From: Stichopus chloronotus
Lineage: Eukaryota > Echinodermata > Holothuroidea > Aspidochirotida > Stichopodidae
Direction of reading: 5' to 3'
NCBI GenBank assembly: GCA_021234535.1
Contig: CM037830.1
Span: 17,725,116 to 17,789,115 of the forward strand
DNA length: 64,000 nucleotides
The position numbers and the translations under genes were made by a program. Numbering within the stretch: the first letter of the stretch is position 1; every line of letters begins with the position of its first letter. The notes beneath the pieces were generated by a model, which was not told the origin of the DNA, ran no database searches, and saw only the letters and a list, made by a program, of their open reading frames with translations. This document shows, one piece after another, positions 46,559-57,659 of this stretch.

Positions 46559-47148
46559 GCCCATCAGAGGAGTGGCGTAACCTATATGCGACCATACTTC
46601 ATGAATATTGATAAATTGACGAGATACACACTGACGTCACCCTCAGTGCCAATATCTTTTTGCATCTCCAAGATTAAAAATGGATCAGGAACTCAGATTA
46701 GGCTCACTTAGTCGCTTTATCTTCGGACCCCCCCCCCCATGGACAAAAAAATCTGAAAACAAAATCGTTTAGATCCTGTTATGGGCTACTATCTTTCAAG
46801 TTTATTTCAAGAAGCATTTAAAACCCATCCACACCGACCAGCGTGAAACACGCCCTTAGTTAATTCGTTCCTCTCATTTACCGTGGTTTCCTGCAAACGG
46901 CCTTTTATTTGAGAAAAGAAATTATGAAGGAGATCAATATTGCCCGGTATCTTCTGTGGTTTGAGACATGAATTGATTTTTGTATTACCACTTTTGCAGG
47001 GCAAAACTAAAAAAAGGTTATAATAACCGTAAGCGAGCTTAAAGACTTAAATCAAATGACCTATAGCCAGTCAGCTAGATGGAAGTGCGTTTCACTTATA
47101 TTGTAACCCTCTGTAATGTGAAACTCTCTTGACGAGAACTATTTAGCA

Positions 47149-47416
47149 CCACTCCAAAAACAAAAGAGTAAAATTCACTCCAGAAAGATTGCACAGATGG
47201 ACCGCACTTAGTAAGTTAGAGTAAATTTCACCAGGAGTAATGTGAAACCTCACTCCAAAAAAAAAAAAAAGAAGAGCGATGATGTAATACACATGGAGTA
47301 AAATATTGCTGTTTCTGTACTGAGTGAGTTTTCACTCCAATCCGGGTGAAATTTACTCTTACGAGTGGTCTCTTTGTGCACTCCTTTTGGAGTGAATTTC
47401 ACTCTTTTGTTCTTAG
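47149..47416. mobile_element. Foldback MITE
   Basis: The left arm (actccaaaaacaaaagag, ttcactcc, then gagtaaatttcacc) is matched in reverse complement by the right arm (gggtgaaatttactctt, ggagtgaatttcactc, ttttgtt). The arms span most of the 268 bp with a short loop around a poly-A run. No coding capacity and no clear target duplication. Confidence 0.7.
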
Positions 47417-47919
47417 ATTAAACCCAGTTCTAGGTCTCAAGTATACCGGTGTACTCTCTAACACTTAAATATGGATTCAAAGCTTGTGCATAGTCTGCAG
47501 ACAGGGCCTGATCAACGGTTCACTGATCAATTCAAACTAATAATAGCAATATTCTCTTGAAGTTTCTTCTGATCAAATCGGCAAAACGTTTCCTCTTTCG
47601 GTTTGCCTCTGTACGTTGATTTCAGAGGTTTCAAGACCTGAATCCATGTAAGACGGTCATTTTAAATCAGTTTCAGTATAAGTCCCCTGCAAAGCTTCTC
47701 CGCTTTTCAATGTATCCCGAAACTTTGGAGTTTTGAAAGTACCCGGTTTTATTTTTTTTTGTGTTCATTCCAACTTTATTTAAAGAAGTCTTCGCTATTA
47801 TGCAAGGCGAATCTTCCTAGGGTCCCTCAGATCAGAACAAAGACAGTTAAAAAAAAATGATTAGGCTAGTAAAAGTGTAAGCAAAATAGCATCAAATGTT
47901 TTACTTATATATATACAGG

Positions 47920-47920
<1 letters not shown>

Positions 47921-47997
<77 letters not shown>
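47921..47997 (+). repeat. (TA)n microsatellite
   Basis: Nearly pure alternating TA over about 75 bp. Confidence 0.95.
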
Positions 47998-48000
<3 letters not shown>

Positions 48001-48780
48001 GAAACCTACATAAGTAAAAGTGAAGTATTATACTTGTAATATTATGTGTTAACGTGCTTCATAAATAACATTTGCCATCGGGCCTGAGACCTTTAGGAAA
48101 TTCTTAAAATCTAGGTCGAATTCACAACATTATAACAGACTTAGGAGTTAGGGCATGTCGCATAGGCCTGTTAAATGAATCTGTAACTTCTTACAGACTC
48201 GGGGCATTTCGTTCATGCAAAAGCCATGAACGTAGGCCTACCCAAGGTTGCGGTTATCTAATCAAAGAATGTCACAATTTGGGTAAAAATGCCGGCATAA
48301 CTTGCTAATTTAGCAATAAACTCCATGGCTACGTAGAGTTGTGGGTTAGGGTTAGTTGTGGATCTGACAGTCTTGTAATTACAAAGCTCTGGTTATCTCC
48401 AAAGAACTAGTTTATCCATATTTCTATGATGATCTCCCTTCTTGAAAATCGGGTTAGTATTGGCACATCTCCACTGTTTCTGGCACGAACATGAATTTAC
48501 CGAAATCAAAGTAACACAACCTGACAAGTTTGGTGTGCAAACTTTGTCTAAATGAAAAAAAAAAAAAAGTGATTGATACTCTTTGAATTCTAACGACATA
48601 TCCAACCATAAGTACTCGACCTCTGTATAATGGGTGGAATGAAAAATTATCTGCCACTTATTCTCTGTTGTCTTTAGGCTATGCAGTATAGGTCTTTCCT
48701 AAAAAGAGAAAAGCAAAGTTTTCATTCTCGACTAGTCACGTCCGTTTCACAGCTGAATAGTCCAGCTGAAAGTGATTCAC

Positions 48781-49056
48781 TTCCCGTCCCGACAGCGTGA
48801 AGCTGAAAAAAGATGGCGCTCGTCTAACAAAAATAAATTTCAGAAGACGATGTCACTTTTTTACCTTTTTGCTGTGAAACCGAAAGCGTACTGTACTGCA
48901 GGTGGGGGTGTTTCCCATCGTAGCCACAGCTAACTAGCTCGGGTAGTGGTAATAGTAATGCTAAGTTACAGTAATAATGTGCGTTATTTGACATTTCGAT
49001 GTTCGTGTCCTTTGTACATTTTTCTCCGAAAAATGCGCCTTTTGCGTTAAATCAAC
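48781..49056 (+). promoter_or_regulatory. Probable promoter and 5' UTR of GRIPAP1
   Basis: Sequence immediately upstream of the GRIPAP1 start codon. It contains AAGATGGCG (48,810-48,818), a match to the YY1 core that is common at transcription starts of TATA-less genes. No TATA box at a suitable distance. The exact start is not determined. Confidence 0.4.
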
Positions 49057-49104
49057 ATGTCGGTTACACAAGGTTTGTCAGATGAAGAATTCCAGCGTAT
49101 GCAG
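49057..49104 (+). CDS. GRIPAP1: GRIPAP1 exon 1 (start)
   Basis: Sixteen codons from ATG at 49,057 (MSVTQGLSDEEFQRMQ), ending in phase 0 at a gtaaat donor. Vertebrate GRIPAP1 (GRASP-1) begins MAQALSEEEFQRMQ with an exon boundary at the same place. GRASP-1 is a coiled-coil scaffold that in vertebrates binds GRIP, acts as a Rab4 effector and takes part in receptor recycling through endosomes. Nine coding exons are placed in this window (757 nt, 252 codons) and every phase joins, so the gene call is strong. The gene continues past the right edge. Confidence 0.93.
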
Positions 49105-49840
49105 GTAAATCAGTCAGTTTTCTGACACCCTCAGTGCATTAAGTTATATTTCTTGTTTCTCTGTTTATGGCATTGTCCTAACATAAAGTTAACACAGAAA
49201 TAACGAAGCCTAAGTTGAATCTAATCCAATAAATGTTAAGCACTTCACACGGCAGGTAGGCTTATCGCCAGTATATTATTACCACAGGCATAGGTCTAAG
49301 CCACGTTCCTTCGCAACTAAAGCGCAACTTTAGAATCTGTACCATATGAACGTGCTCGCTAGCTTTGATTGTTTGATCCGGTCCACCTCTATCCTTGAAT
49401 AATAGCGAATGATTGCCTAGCGTTTGTATTTGTAAACAGGGTTTGGATTGTTATGATTCCAGGTTAGGGGATAGATACTTATTAACAGTATATAATCAAA
49501 TACTGTTAGGCCAAGTAAAAAAAAATTATTAGTTTCTCATCCCCGCCCGCACGCTTTTTTCACGCCGCATGTAATTTTTTTTTTTTTATTTTTCATGTAT
49601 AAAAATATAAGTAAATAGTATAACTTACGTACAGAACCTGCATACTGCAGTTGCTGTGCTGCCGAAAGTGCCATTCAAGATTCACCAGTGAAAAAAAAAA
49701 AAAAGGCAAGGCCCTCATGCTCAATTTTTCGCAAAAGTTAGGAGGAGAAACTAATTTTTTTTTTACTTGGCCTTATATGACTAGGTTGGATTACGTCTTT
49801 GTGTATTGTATGCATTTTCAAACACCCAAACACTACATCC

Positions 49841-49917
49841 GCTCCCGTGGCATAGTGGGTTATGTGTAAGATTTATCATGCGACTGTTATCGTAGCATCC
49901 TAGGTTCAAATATTCCT
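49841..49917 (+). mobile_element. tRNA-derived SINE head or tRNA-like remnant
   Basis: A-box-like TGGCATAGTGGG at 49,848-49,859 and B-box-like GGTTCAAATATTC from 49,903, spaced 55 bases apart as in tRNAs. The stems do not form a full cloverleaf that I can see, so a SINE head or pseudo-tRNA is more likely than a working tRNA. Confidence 0.5.
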
Positions 49918-52559
49918 CTAACCTATTTCTCTGTCAGGAATAATCTGTCACTTCTTCCACAGGTTTCACTACTTATTATACATTGCACTGATACTTCATA
50001 ACTTAGAATGTCTCAGGAGGAAAAAAAAAACTAGAAAAAGAAAAAAAGAAATGAAAAATACGACAAAGACGCTATATCACCTAAAGTTTTTAGTTGTCTG
50101 ATACCTTGTCCGATTGGTACAGATTCTAAATTAGGTGAAAGGTGAAATTATTCTGCCTTCTTTACAACAGCCCAAACAAAATTAACTTTCCCCAAGGTGC
50201 CGGTGGAGTGCGCCTTCTGTTGACTTAATGTAGAAATGACAAAAAATGGTGGCGTGCTTCACTATTTCAATCTGCCTAACCTAAGCTCTCAAAACTTGTG
50301 ATTTGTGAATGTTAGGCTAGAGGCGCGTTTGACGTGCCAGCATAGTCGATGGCTACCTTTCAATACCTTCAGTGTTATTGTTTAACTAGTCAGTGCATAA
50401 GTCTGTCTTTCTTTTGCTCATGGGCCAGCAAATTAGCATAGCCTATGGTGGCATAGATGTGTTTACCAGGCAAGGTTAAGTTGTGGTGGGAATATGTTAT
50501 AGATACAAATAAGTTAGAACAAGGAGTGAAGTCACTCACAGCCTAGTCACAGAGACGGTGCTGGGGAGGGAACATGCAATCCAGCCTCCATTCCATGCTA
50601 AACTTAATACCTGATGGACTTCATCAGGCAAACACCAGGCCTAGGTGCAGAGCTCTGTTGATGAAGATTAACCAAACTCCTGGTGTTGGCCTAATGCCAT
50701 AAAATATGTGGACTGAATGTTCCTCATGAGTTGCATTTCCCATCAGGTCACTGACTTTACTTGGAATTAATCAAATTTCCAGACAAGCATTTCATGCACT
50801 GCAGTGCAAAGATCTTTGGCATGAGTGCAGGCACCTTCCTGGTGTAGTGGGTGCACAGAATTCAGACTTGGGATACAATTTATCTACTGTACTTGGTGAA
50901 TCTATTTCTGTTTCAATTTAATTGAAGCCCCTGTAATAAAGGAACATAACATGTGAAATACTGAAAATGAATAAAGTAGAGAATTTAGAATTCAAAGAGT
51001 GAAAGAGAACAAAATGCAAACAAACAAAAACAAGAAGAATCATGAGGCACTTCTATACAATAAGCAAATGCTGTTAAATGTCAATTGCCAGTAAACCAAA
51101 AAGATAAATTGAACAGATTATTTGAATGAATCAATGAATACTTTTCTTACTTGTAAAAGGTTGCCACACATTCAAATTTGTGTTTGGGTCCATTTTGTCC
51201 TAGAAGGGAATGTGAAAATTGCTGCTACTAGATTGGGTAGTGTAGCTACATTTAATCATGGTTGTATGTGAAGAAAGAAGTGAACTGCCTGCCTATTGCT
51301 GTAGTCAGGGTTGCATTTTAAATGCCAAAATAGGCAAATTTGGTTTGTTTTTATACCTTTGTGGGCTGGTAAAAATTAGAAGTGCATGCATTTTGGTGTT
51401 TTGGGGAATAATTGAAATAACTAGAAAACACCCACTCTATCATGAAATTACAAGATTTGTTTTCCCCGACTTAGTAGTCACCCAAGTAGGATGTTAACGA
51501 ATTTTCAATTTACTCTGCGCTTGTAGCAACATAGATTGAGTATGTAATGATACATATCGTATTGCCGTGTGTTGAAAATTCGAAAAGTGTGACACTCTAC
51601 CAAAATACAGGATCAAGTTTCCTCAAGTAGGAAGTGCTAGTTTCGCTTGGCGTTTTCACAGGTGATTTGGCCGGCAATTTGGTGGGTTACCCCACACACA
51701 AACTGGCAACGCTGATTATAGTCACTATTAGCCCATCGATTGAGTATTGAATGAAACTGGATTACATTGGATAGCTATAGCAGTACTGTAGGATAACCTA
51801 AAATAGTTATGCCACATATGAAGGAGGCAGTTAAAGTTAACATTTTAAGACACAAAATTGCTCATAACTCAAAACAGAAGGAGATACAGACTTTTTCCTC
51901 CAACATAGGGAGTTTCACAAAGTATTTTGAGTATAATCTTTCTCTTCGTGCAATTTCTGTGTTAGTTGGAGTTACTCCAACAGAGTTATGATGATGTGTA
52001 CCAGTTCCACAAAATTCTCTTACAACACATTTCTGATGTAAAATTTTTGGCTGGGATTGTCGTAAATGGTTCATCAGGGGTATTATGATCATGAACATGG
52101 TTTAATATACTGTACACCGATCAGCTGCAGTTCAGCTATGTAAACATCACCGACTTTGTGTTCAAAAACTGCAAAAAGCAATTTTCAAACATTTCAAACT
52201 TTTTGTTTCTGTTTTTTTTACACTTCTAAAGCAACCTGATTTCCATTAATTTAGGTCCATGTAGCATGTTTGAACATCTATGGCTCACATAAGATAGTAA
52301 ATATGTATCCCCAATGGCAACTCGTAGTCAGGATCCATCTCAAGGTCATAAAAATGTCAGGAATAAGACAAAAAGCCGCTGCAGAAAAAAGCTTGTCTGT
52401 GTTGTTGTTTTTTTCCTTTGTTACTCCATTATTGTTACTAATTGATACAGACTCAGTTATAATCAGCAAAAGAGGGATGGGGTTTGCGGCTACATGGGAA
52501 CTTGAGCAAAGGTTTTCAAACCAATACGTTCAACAATAGTGAAAAAAAAAAAAAACATG

Positions 52560-52645
52560 GCAAAAGCAGTGCCGAGTGAGGATTGAACCTGTGGTATCAA
52601 CATCACAGACCTGCTGGAGTAACCGAATGAGCCACTTTGTACCTA
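52560..52645 (-). mobile_element. tRNA-derived SINE-like piece
   Basis: On the minus strand, A-box-like TGGCTCATTCGG (52,623-52,634) and B-box AGGTTCAATCC (52,580-52,590), ending in a run of 14 T (52,541-52,554). The spacing is that of a tRNA head, but a full acceptor stem is not evident. Confidence 0.55.
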
Positions 52646-53711
52646 GATGATTACATGGGGCTAAAGAAATATAAATAAAGATAAAGATAGGCAACCAAGC
52701 GGCACCCCCCCAAAAAAAATAAGCACCGCTGGAATTATAACTAAACATAACTATATGTTTCAACGTATACATAAATGAGTTGTTCTTCTTTATTTCACTT
52801 TTGTTAAGTATGACACATGGATGTTTTACTCTACATTTATAGTCAGTTAGTGTTAACAAAATAGGCAATATGTGTAGGCCTAGCCTGTATGGTTTGCATA
52901 ATGGTACCGGTACCAAGAATTTCCCTTGGTTCTGGGAAGTATTTTAAAGTACTGGTACTCGCAGAAGTAATTTTTCCTCCAGTATTGTGAGTACCGGTAC
53001 TGCGAATACTGGCTTGGGTACCGGGATACCGCCCAACCCAACCTCAGCTGGTTGACCGAATTTTGCTAATACTTTTACCATTGTTTGAATGCTTCCTTGT
53101 ATTCATGCATTGTTGTGCACAATGGGATGCTAGTATCACATTGACCACAGTAATACCTCTTGATGTTCTGTAATGACATCACAGGCTTGATATAATTCAA
53201 ATGCAGTTTGTGTGTAGAAAGGCTTGCGTAGGAAGGCTTTGGATCGTCAGCTTGTGTAGGCTATCAAACCAAAATTGTGATGACAAAAATAACTCAATGA
53301 GCATCTCCCAGCCCTGTGTTGGGACTCTCACCTGTTGTGATAATTTTCTCATTTGCATTGACTACTGGTTTAACCAAACTCACAAATTGAATTTCACCAG
53401 GGATTTTGCAGACACAATCCATCCTGAAAAGTGCCAAGACCATCCTAGTTGATTTTCAGGAGCCATGTTCACAATTTGTGGAAATTTGTCTTGTCCTAAG
53501 CATCTAATCCTTTAAAGTATGTTTATGAGGACTTCGTTTTCAGATAATGATATAGAATTGGCTACTTGGAAGCACAGATCACAAAACCAAGAGTCGCTGA
53601 CTACATTATCCCTAAATTGTAGGGAAAAACATTTGTCAGCTCTGGCAGAAATGGTTGCTACAGTATTTAATTAAACTACCCTCTCCTTGTTTTGTTTCAT
53701 TCCACCGGCAG

Positions 53712-53778
53712 GCTCAGTTGCTGGAATTACGAGAATCAAACTATCAATTAAAGGACCAATGCAGAAAGTATGAAAACG
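53712..53778 (+). CDS. GRIPAP1: GRIPAP1 exon 2
   Basis: 67 nt between acceptor ccaccggcag and donor gtatgt. Encodes AQLLELRESNYQLKDQCRKY, closely matching vertebrate AQLLELRTNNYQLSDELRK; this is the start of the N-terminal coiled coil. It enters in phase 0 and leaves after one base (G of a Glu codon). Confidence 0.95.
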
Positions 53779-55207
53779 GTATGTGAAGGTTTCACAGTTA
53801 AGTACAAAATTCACCCAAGACTTAACAAAGGATGCAAAGCATTCTGTCACTGCCATTTTCATTCTAATCTTACTGTATTTTCGTCCACACCAACGCTCCC
53901 TTCCTGAGATTGAAAGCACACCCAAAAATAGAAGAAAGGTGTCAAATCTAGGTTACGTATGTCTATATAGTACTGTAAAGCACTGAATAACATTGTCACT
54001 GTATGTCATCCATTTTTTATCACCGTGGATTTTGGCCATGATAGAGTCATGCAGTTTTATGTGCAGCAAAACTTTAGTTGAAAAACTGTAAAATTGGAGC
54101 AGCTTAGCTTTGTTTGTGACCGATAAGCATTATCATCAGAATTCTCCATCTGTAAACATGGTAAGTTTCCTTTCTACAGAATCCTTGATTAAAAAGCTAT
54201 TTTCCTGAGGTGAATAACATCGTGTTAGAATGTTTGGGAAATCGAAAGTCTTGTGATATTTGTGCACTACATGTGATGTGACCATTGGAGTGAATAATGC
54301 AGAGTACATTCCATTTAGGACCAAATAATCATAAAAGGTCAGATATATTGATCCACAGATTTTCCATTTCACAAATTAAAACATTCCATTTCCAAGGACT
54401 CAAATTTCACTACATGAGTTTCTGTTTTGTGCAAGGCAAAGTCTAAGAATTTTCTGTACAACTGTTAAATGTAAAGTGACCTGTAGTCTGTAGGCAGCAC
54501 AAAGTTTTTGTTATTTATGAACAAGTGCTTGTACAAGACTCTAAACTCTTATATGCAGTATGCACTGTAAGTATGGACTACACTTGCCTCAATGTACATG
54601 GAACCTTGACTCTTTGCCGTGGATGTTTTGCGTTCGTTTTCATTTTTATCTAGTGATGATTCAGCTGTTTTCTACTTCGCTATGTTCCCGATAGTTCAAG
54701 GTAGCTTTTTCATGCATTAGGCTTGTTGCATGATTTTTTTGAAGTCATTAATATGTTTCTAACTTGGAGAAAAGTGGACAGTGAAAAATGTCAGAAAGTT
54801 CAAATTTGCACATATAATCATTCAACCAAAACATTAAAAAAGTGAATTCCTAATTTTGCAGGTAAGAAACTTACAGTGAAGTATGCCTAGGGACCAATTT
54901 CTCAGCTTTAGTGTAACACTTAACAGCCAATCTGTATCTTATAGGGTTGAGAAGAAATATGTATTGTAGCATTTGTTTTTGGCTTAAATCACAAAAACCA
55001 CATATGCGTTATGTAGCTGAGGTTGCATACTTCATAGATGTATATCATATTGTGTCTCACTGCTGGCATTTTGTCTAACCTGTATACACTATCATTGCTC
55101 TAGATATGGGATAATTTCGTAGGAATTTTTTGTTTGAGTACAGTATTTGTTAAAGATCTTGGCTATACAGTCAATATGTCTCACTTACGTATTTGGCTTT
55201 TTTGCAG
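53779..55207 (+). other. GRIPAP1 intron 2
   Basis: 1.4 kb of AT-rich sequence with nothing recognised. Confidence 0.7.
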
Positions 55208-55269
55208 AGTTATCTACATTAAAAGTTTCTGCATCAGAGCAAGCCAAAGAACTGGAAAAAGCCACCAAG
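55208..55269 (+). CDS. GRIPAP1: GRIPAP1 exon 3
   Basis: 62 nt between acceptor ttttttgcag and donor gtgagt. Encodes ELSTLKVSASEQAKELEKAT and a final K, the heptad-rich equivalent of vertebrate VELTSLRQKVAYLDKEFSKAQK. Phase 0 at its end. Confidence 0.92.
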
Positions 55270-56161
55270 GTGAGTCTTTTGACTTTTGGTAGTGCGCATC
55301 CTTTTATCTTCTGATGTCATACGTGGTCAGTCGTGAATTTTTATGGTGATTGAGTAGTATTTCAGTCACAAAGTGCCGACAAGGAATTTGTGAGATTGTT
55401 CAGTGAAGTGCATTTGAATGCCCTCTGGCTGTTTGGCGATGTTTGATGTGATAACTGGTCATGGTAAAACAGAAACGGTGTTGGCTGGTTTGCTGTAAGC
55501 ACAAGAAATGTTCTGCTGAGGTTGAATCTCTTCGGTCCATTCCTGAATGACTTTGACATAATTTACCAGGAGCTGACATTATGGCATAAAATGTTGCTAT
55601 TTATGAATTTAAGTTATAATGTTTCATCCTTTTTGCTCAAGATTTGTCACTGCATGTAGAGGGTACTGTAGATATTTTCCTGCTATGAAATTGGAAGTAG
55701 GAAGGCTGTCAGTGTACCGTAGGTTCACTGTGAACAGAAACAACTTTCTATGGTGTGTAGTTAATCTGAGTTTCCATGCTGATTTCACACTGTATGTAAT
55801 TCTTCAAAAAAAATTTAAGAACCATATGCTCTTAGAATAATTCGCTTTCATGGACTCCTTATCGTCTCCATAACATATTCTTTTTCATCACTTTCATCAC
55901 ACAAGTTCTGTCACTTCTGTGTATCATCTGCTTTTCTATAGTTTTTTTTTATTTTTTTATTACTGTCCCTTCTGATACTAGAGGAAGATATCACATGTCT
56001 TTGACTTTCACCTAATGTCATGTCTCTATATCTACCATTGAAGCTGTTCTGTTTCATCACTTTCTGAAGTATTCTAGAATTTTAGTTGCTTTGTATCCCA
56101 CACTTCTCGTCTTCAGTTTTCATTCATTCTGTGTATTCTTCTTTCTCTTTGTTTTACGTAG
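55270..56161 (+). other. GRIPAP1 intron 3
   Basis: 0.9 kb, pyrimidine-rich towards its 3' end; nothing else recognised. Confidence 0.7.
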
Positions 56162-56188
56162 GCTGTCAACAAAAGCAAGAAAGCGAAG
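56162..56188 (+). CDS. GRIPAP1: GRIPAP1 exon 4 (27-nt microexon)
   Basis: Nine codons, AVNKSKKAK, between acceptor ttttacgtag and donor gtacgt; matches ALSKSKKAQ in vertebrate GRIPAP1. Phase 0 on both sides, so its skipping would leave the frame intact. Confidence 0.9.
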
Positions 56189-57551
56189 GTACGTTAAGAA
56201 ATGTTTCTCAGATCTTCTGGCAAAAGTGAGAGCAGTTTGAAATGTATGCAGCATATATTGACTGTACATACAATGCAAAACGTTGAAAAACGTCAAACCC
56301 AGTTTGCAGGGACTTAATAATGAATCAGGTATCGCATGGCGTCAAGACAAACTTTATGTTGGTGAAGAAACCATTGGGCAGGGAAACACTGTGTGACAGA
56401 AAAATACAAATACGAAATGACATACCATGGAATTAAGTACCATTTTAGTTAGATATGCTTATATGAATCACACATGGTAGTGTAATAATGGTCTTGATAT
56501 TCATTATAGGTTCCTCACCCTTCACCTTTTTCATACATTGCCAGTATAAGTCTTCCTTTTTTATTGTAATTGTGTTTTCAATCTCACAAAAAACACCTCA
56601 ATCATTGAAGCAGATTTTGTGAGATTGAACCTGTAATCAATAGCAATCATAGCGAAAAAGGTTGAGACAATTAATTCAAAGTAAAAGAAGACCGATGTTC
56701 TCTGTGTATTTGCACGTCGTTTGTACGGAGAGAGTTCTACTGCGCTATTGAGTTGTTCCATTTCGAAGTCATGGATGTATGGAAGGTCAACCCAATTTGC
56801 ACTCAAGTGACAGCAACCAATTTATGCTGGTTTGAGGCTGTAGTGAGTTGATGCTTTAGAGTGACCTCATTGACCTCAAACTTGAATGGATTGAGCTGAA
56901 AATTGAGTTGCAGAGTACTGTGTCTAGAGGTTACTCAATAACAAATCATGCTGTCTTTGATGACTGACTTTCTTATTGCTTTTAAGTCTTGCTTCCAAAA
57001 ATCATGTCATTAATAGCATAAACAAATGGAATTTTCAAGGTTACTAACATGAACACACTTCTGTGGTGCCGTTTTAAATACACAACCATCGCCAAATTTT
57101 GTTTCAGATGTTCCATGTGCAACGTGAATTTGGTCAAATGGTTATTACCAAGTTGGTTTTTAAAGAACAACCTGGAGGCAACTTTGTCCTTTGGAAGGTT
57201 AAGGTATCTAAGATGTCTGGACTACCACTTAAAGTCTTCACTGTAACATCTCGGTGTACTAATACCATAAAGCGCCTCTTTGTCACAATTGTACGTTGGT
57301 ATGCGGAGTTTCATCATGACCAGTAGAGTTTGTCCGTCAGTAGTGTTTTCCATGTCTTGTACAGTGAAGCATAAATATTTACAAAATTGGCTTTCTTCAC
57401 ATTCCATATCTGCTGCTCAGTGCAATGTCATTTTGAAGAGGCTCTCTCTGCACGCAACAGTAGTTAGACTATGCAGTTAGATATAATTCATGTGTCCTTG
57501 CTCTGTTCTCATTGTGGTGCACTTCTCTTTATTTGTCTTAACTCCATACAG
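56189..57551 (+). other. GRIPAP1 intron 4
   Basis: 1.4 kb. Short open frames here overlap on both strands and have no splice or homology support. Confidence 0.7.
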
Positions 57552-57659
57552 GAATTTGAATCCCTTTTTAATGAAAACCAAAGTCTGCAAAGAAAGCTAC
57601 ATAGTCAAGAAGAGGATTTTAGGATACAGAACAGTACTTTAATTGAAGAGTTGTCCAAG
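57552..57659 (+). CDS. GRIPAP1: GRIPAP1 exon 5
   Basis: 108 nt, 36 codons, acceptor ctccatacag and donor gtatgc, phase 0 on both sides. Encodes [19 protein letters not shown] followed by [13 protein letters not shown], nearly the same as the most conserved GRIPAP1 coiled-coil block ([15 protein letters not shown]). Confidence 0.97.

Larger units (their letters stand above)
42202..48780. other. Intergenic region with simple repeats and MITE pieces
   Basis: 6.5 kb without a supported gene. It holds G-rich runs at 44,433-44,456, a poly-C/poly-G pair at 45,164-45,228, (CAA)n at 46,491-46,558, a foldback MITE at 47,149-47,416 with a related piece at 42,749-42,790, and (TA)n at 47,921-47,997. Confidence 0.55.
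49105..53711 (+). other. GRIPAP1 intron 1
   Basis: 4.6 kb. Contains two tRNA-derived SINE-like pieces (49,841-49,917 plus; 52,560-52,645 minus), homopolymer runs, and a GGTACC/GTACCGGTAC-rich stretch at 52,900-53,035. No other gene was seen. Confidence 0.7.

Noticed and set aside
46407..46595. Open frame with poly-Val
   Set aside because: Translation of the (CAA)n microsatellite on the minus strand.
52900..53035. GGTACC/GTACCGGTAC-rich stretch as a regulatory cluster
   Set aside because: Short, low-complexity variation on one motif with no further structure; probably a repeat remnant.
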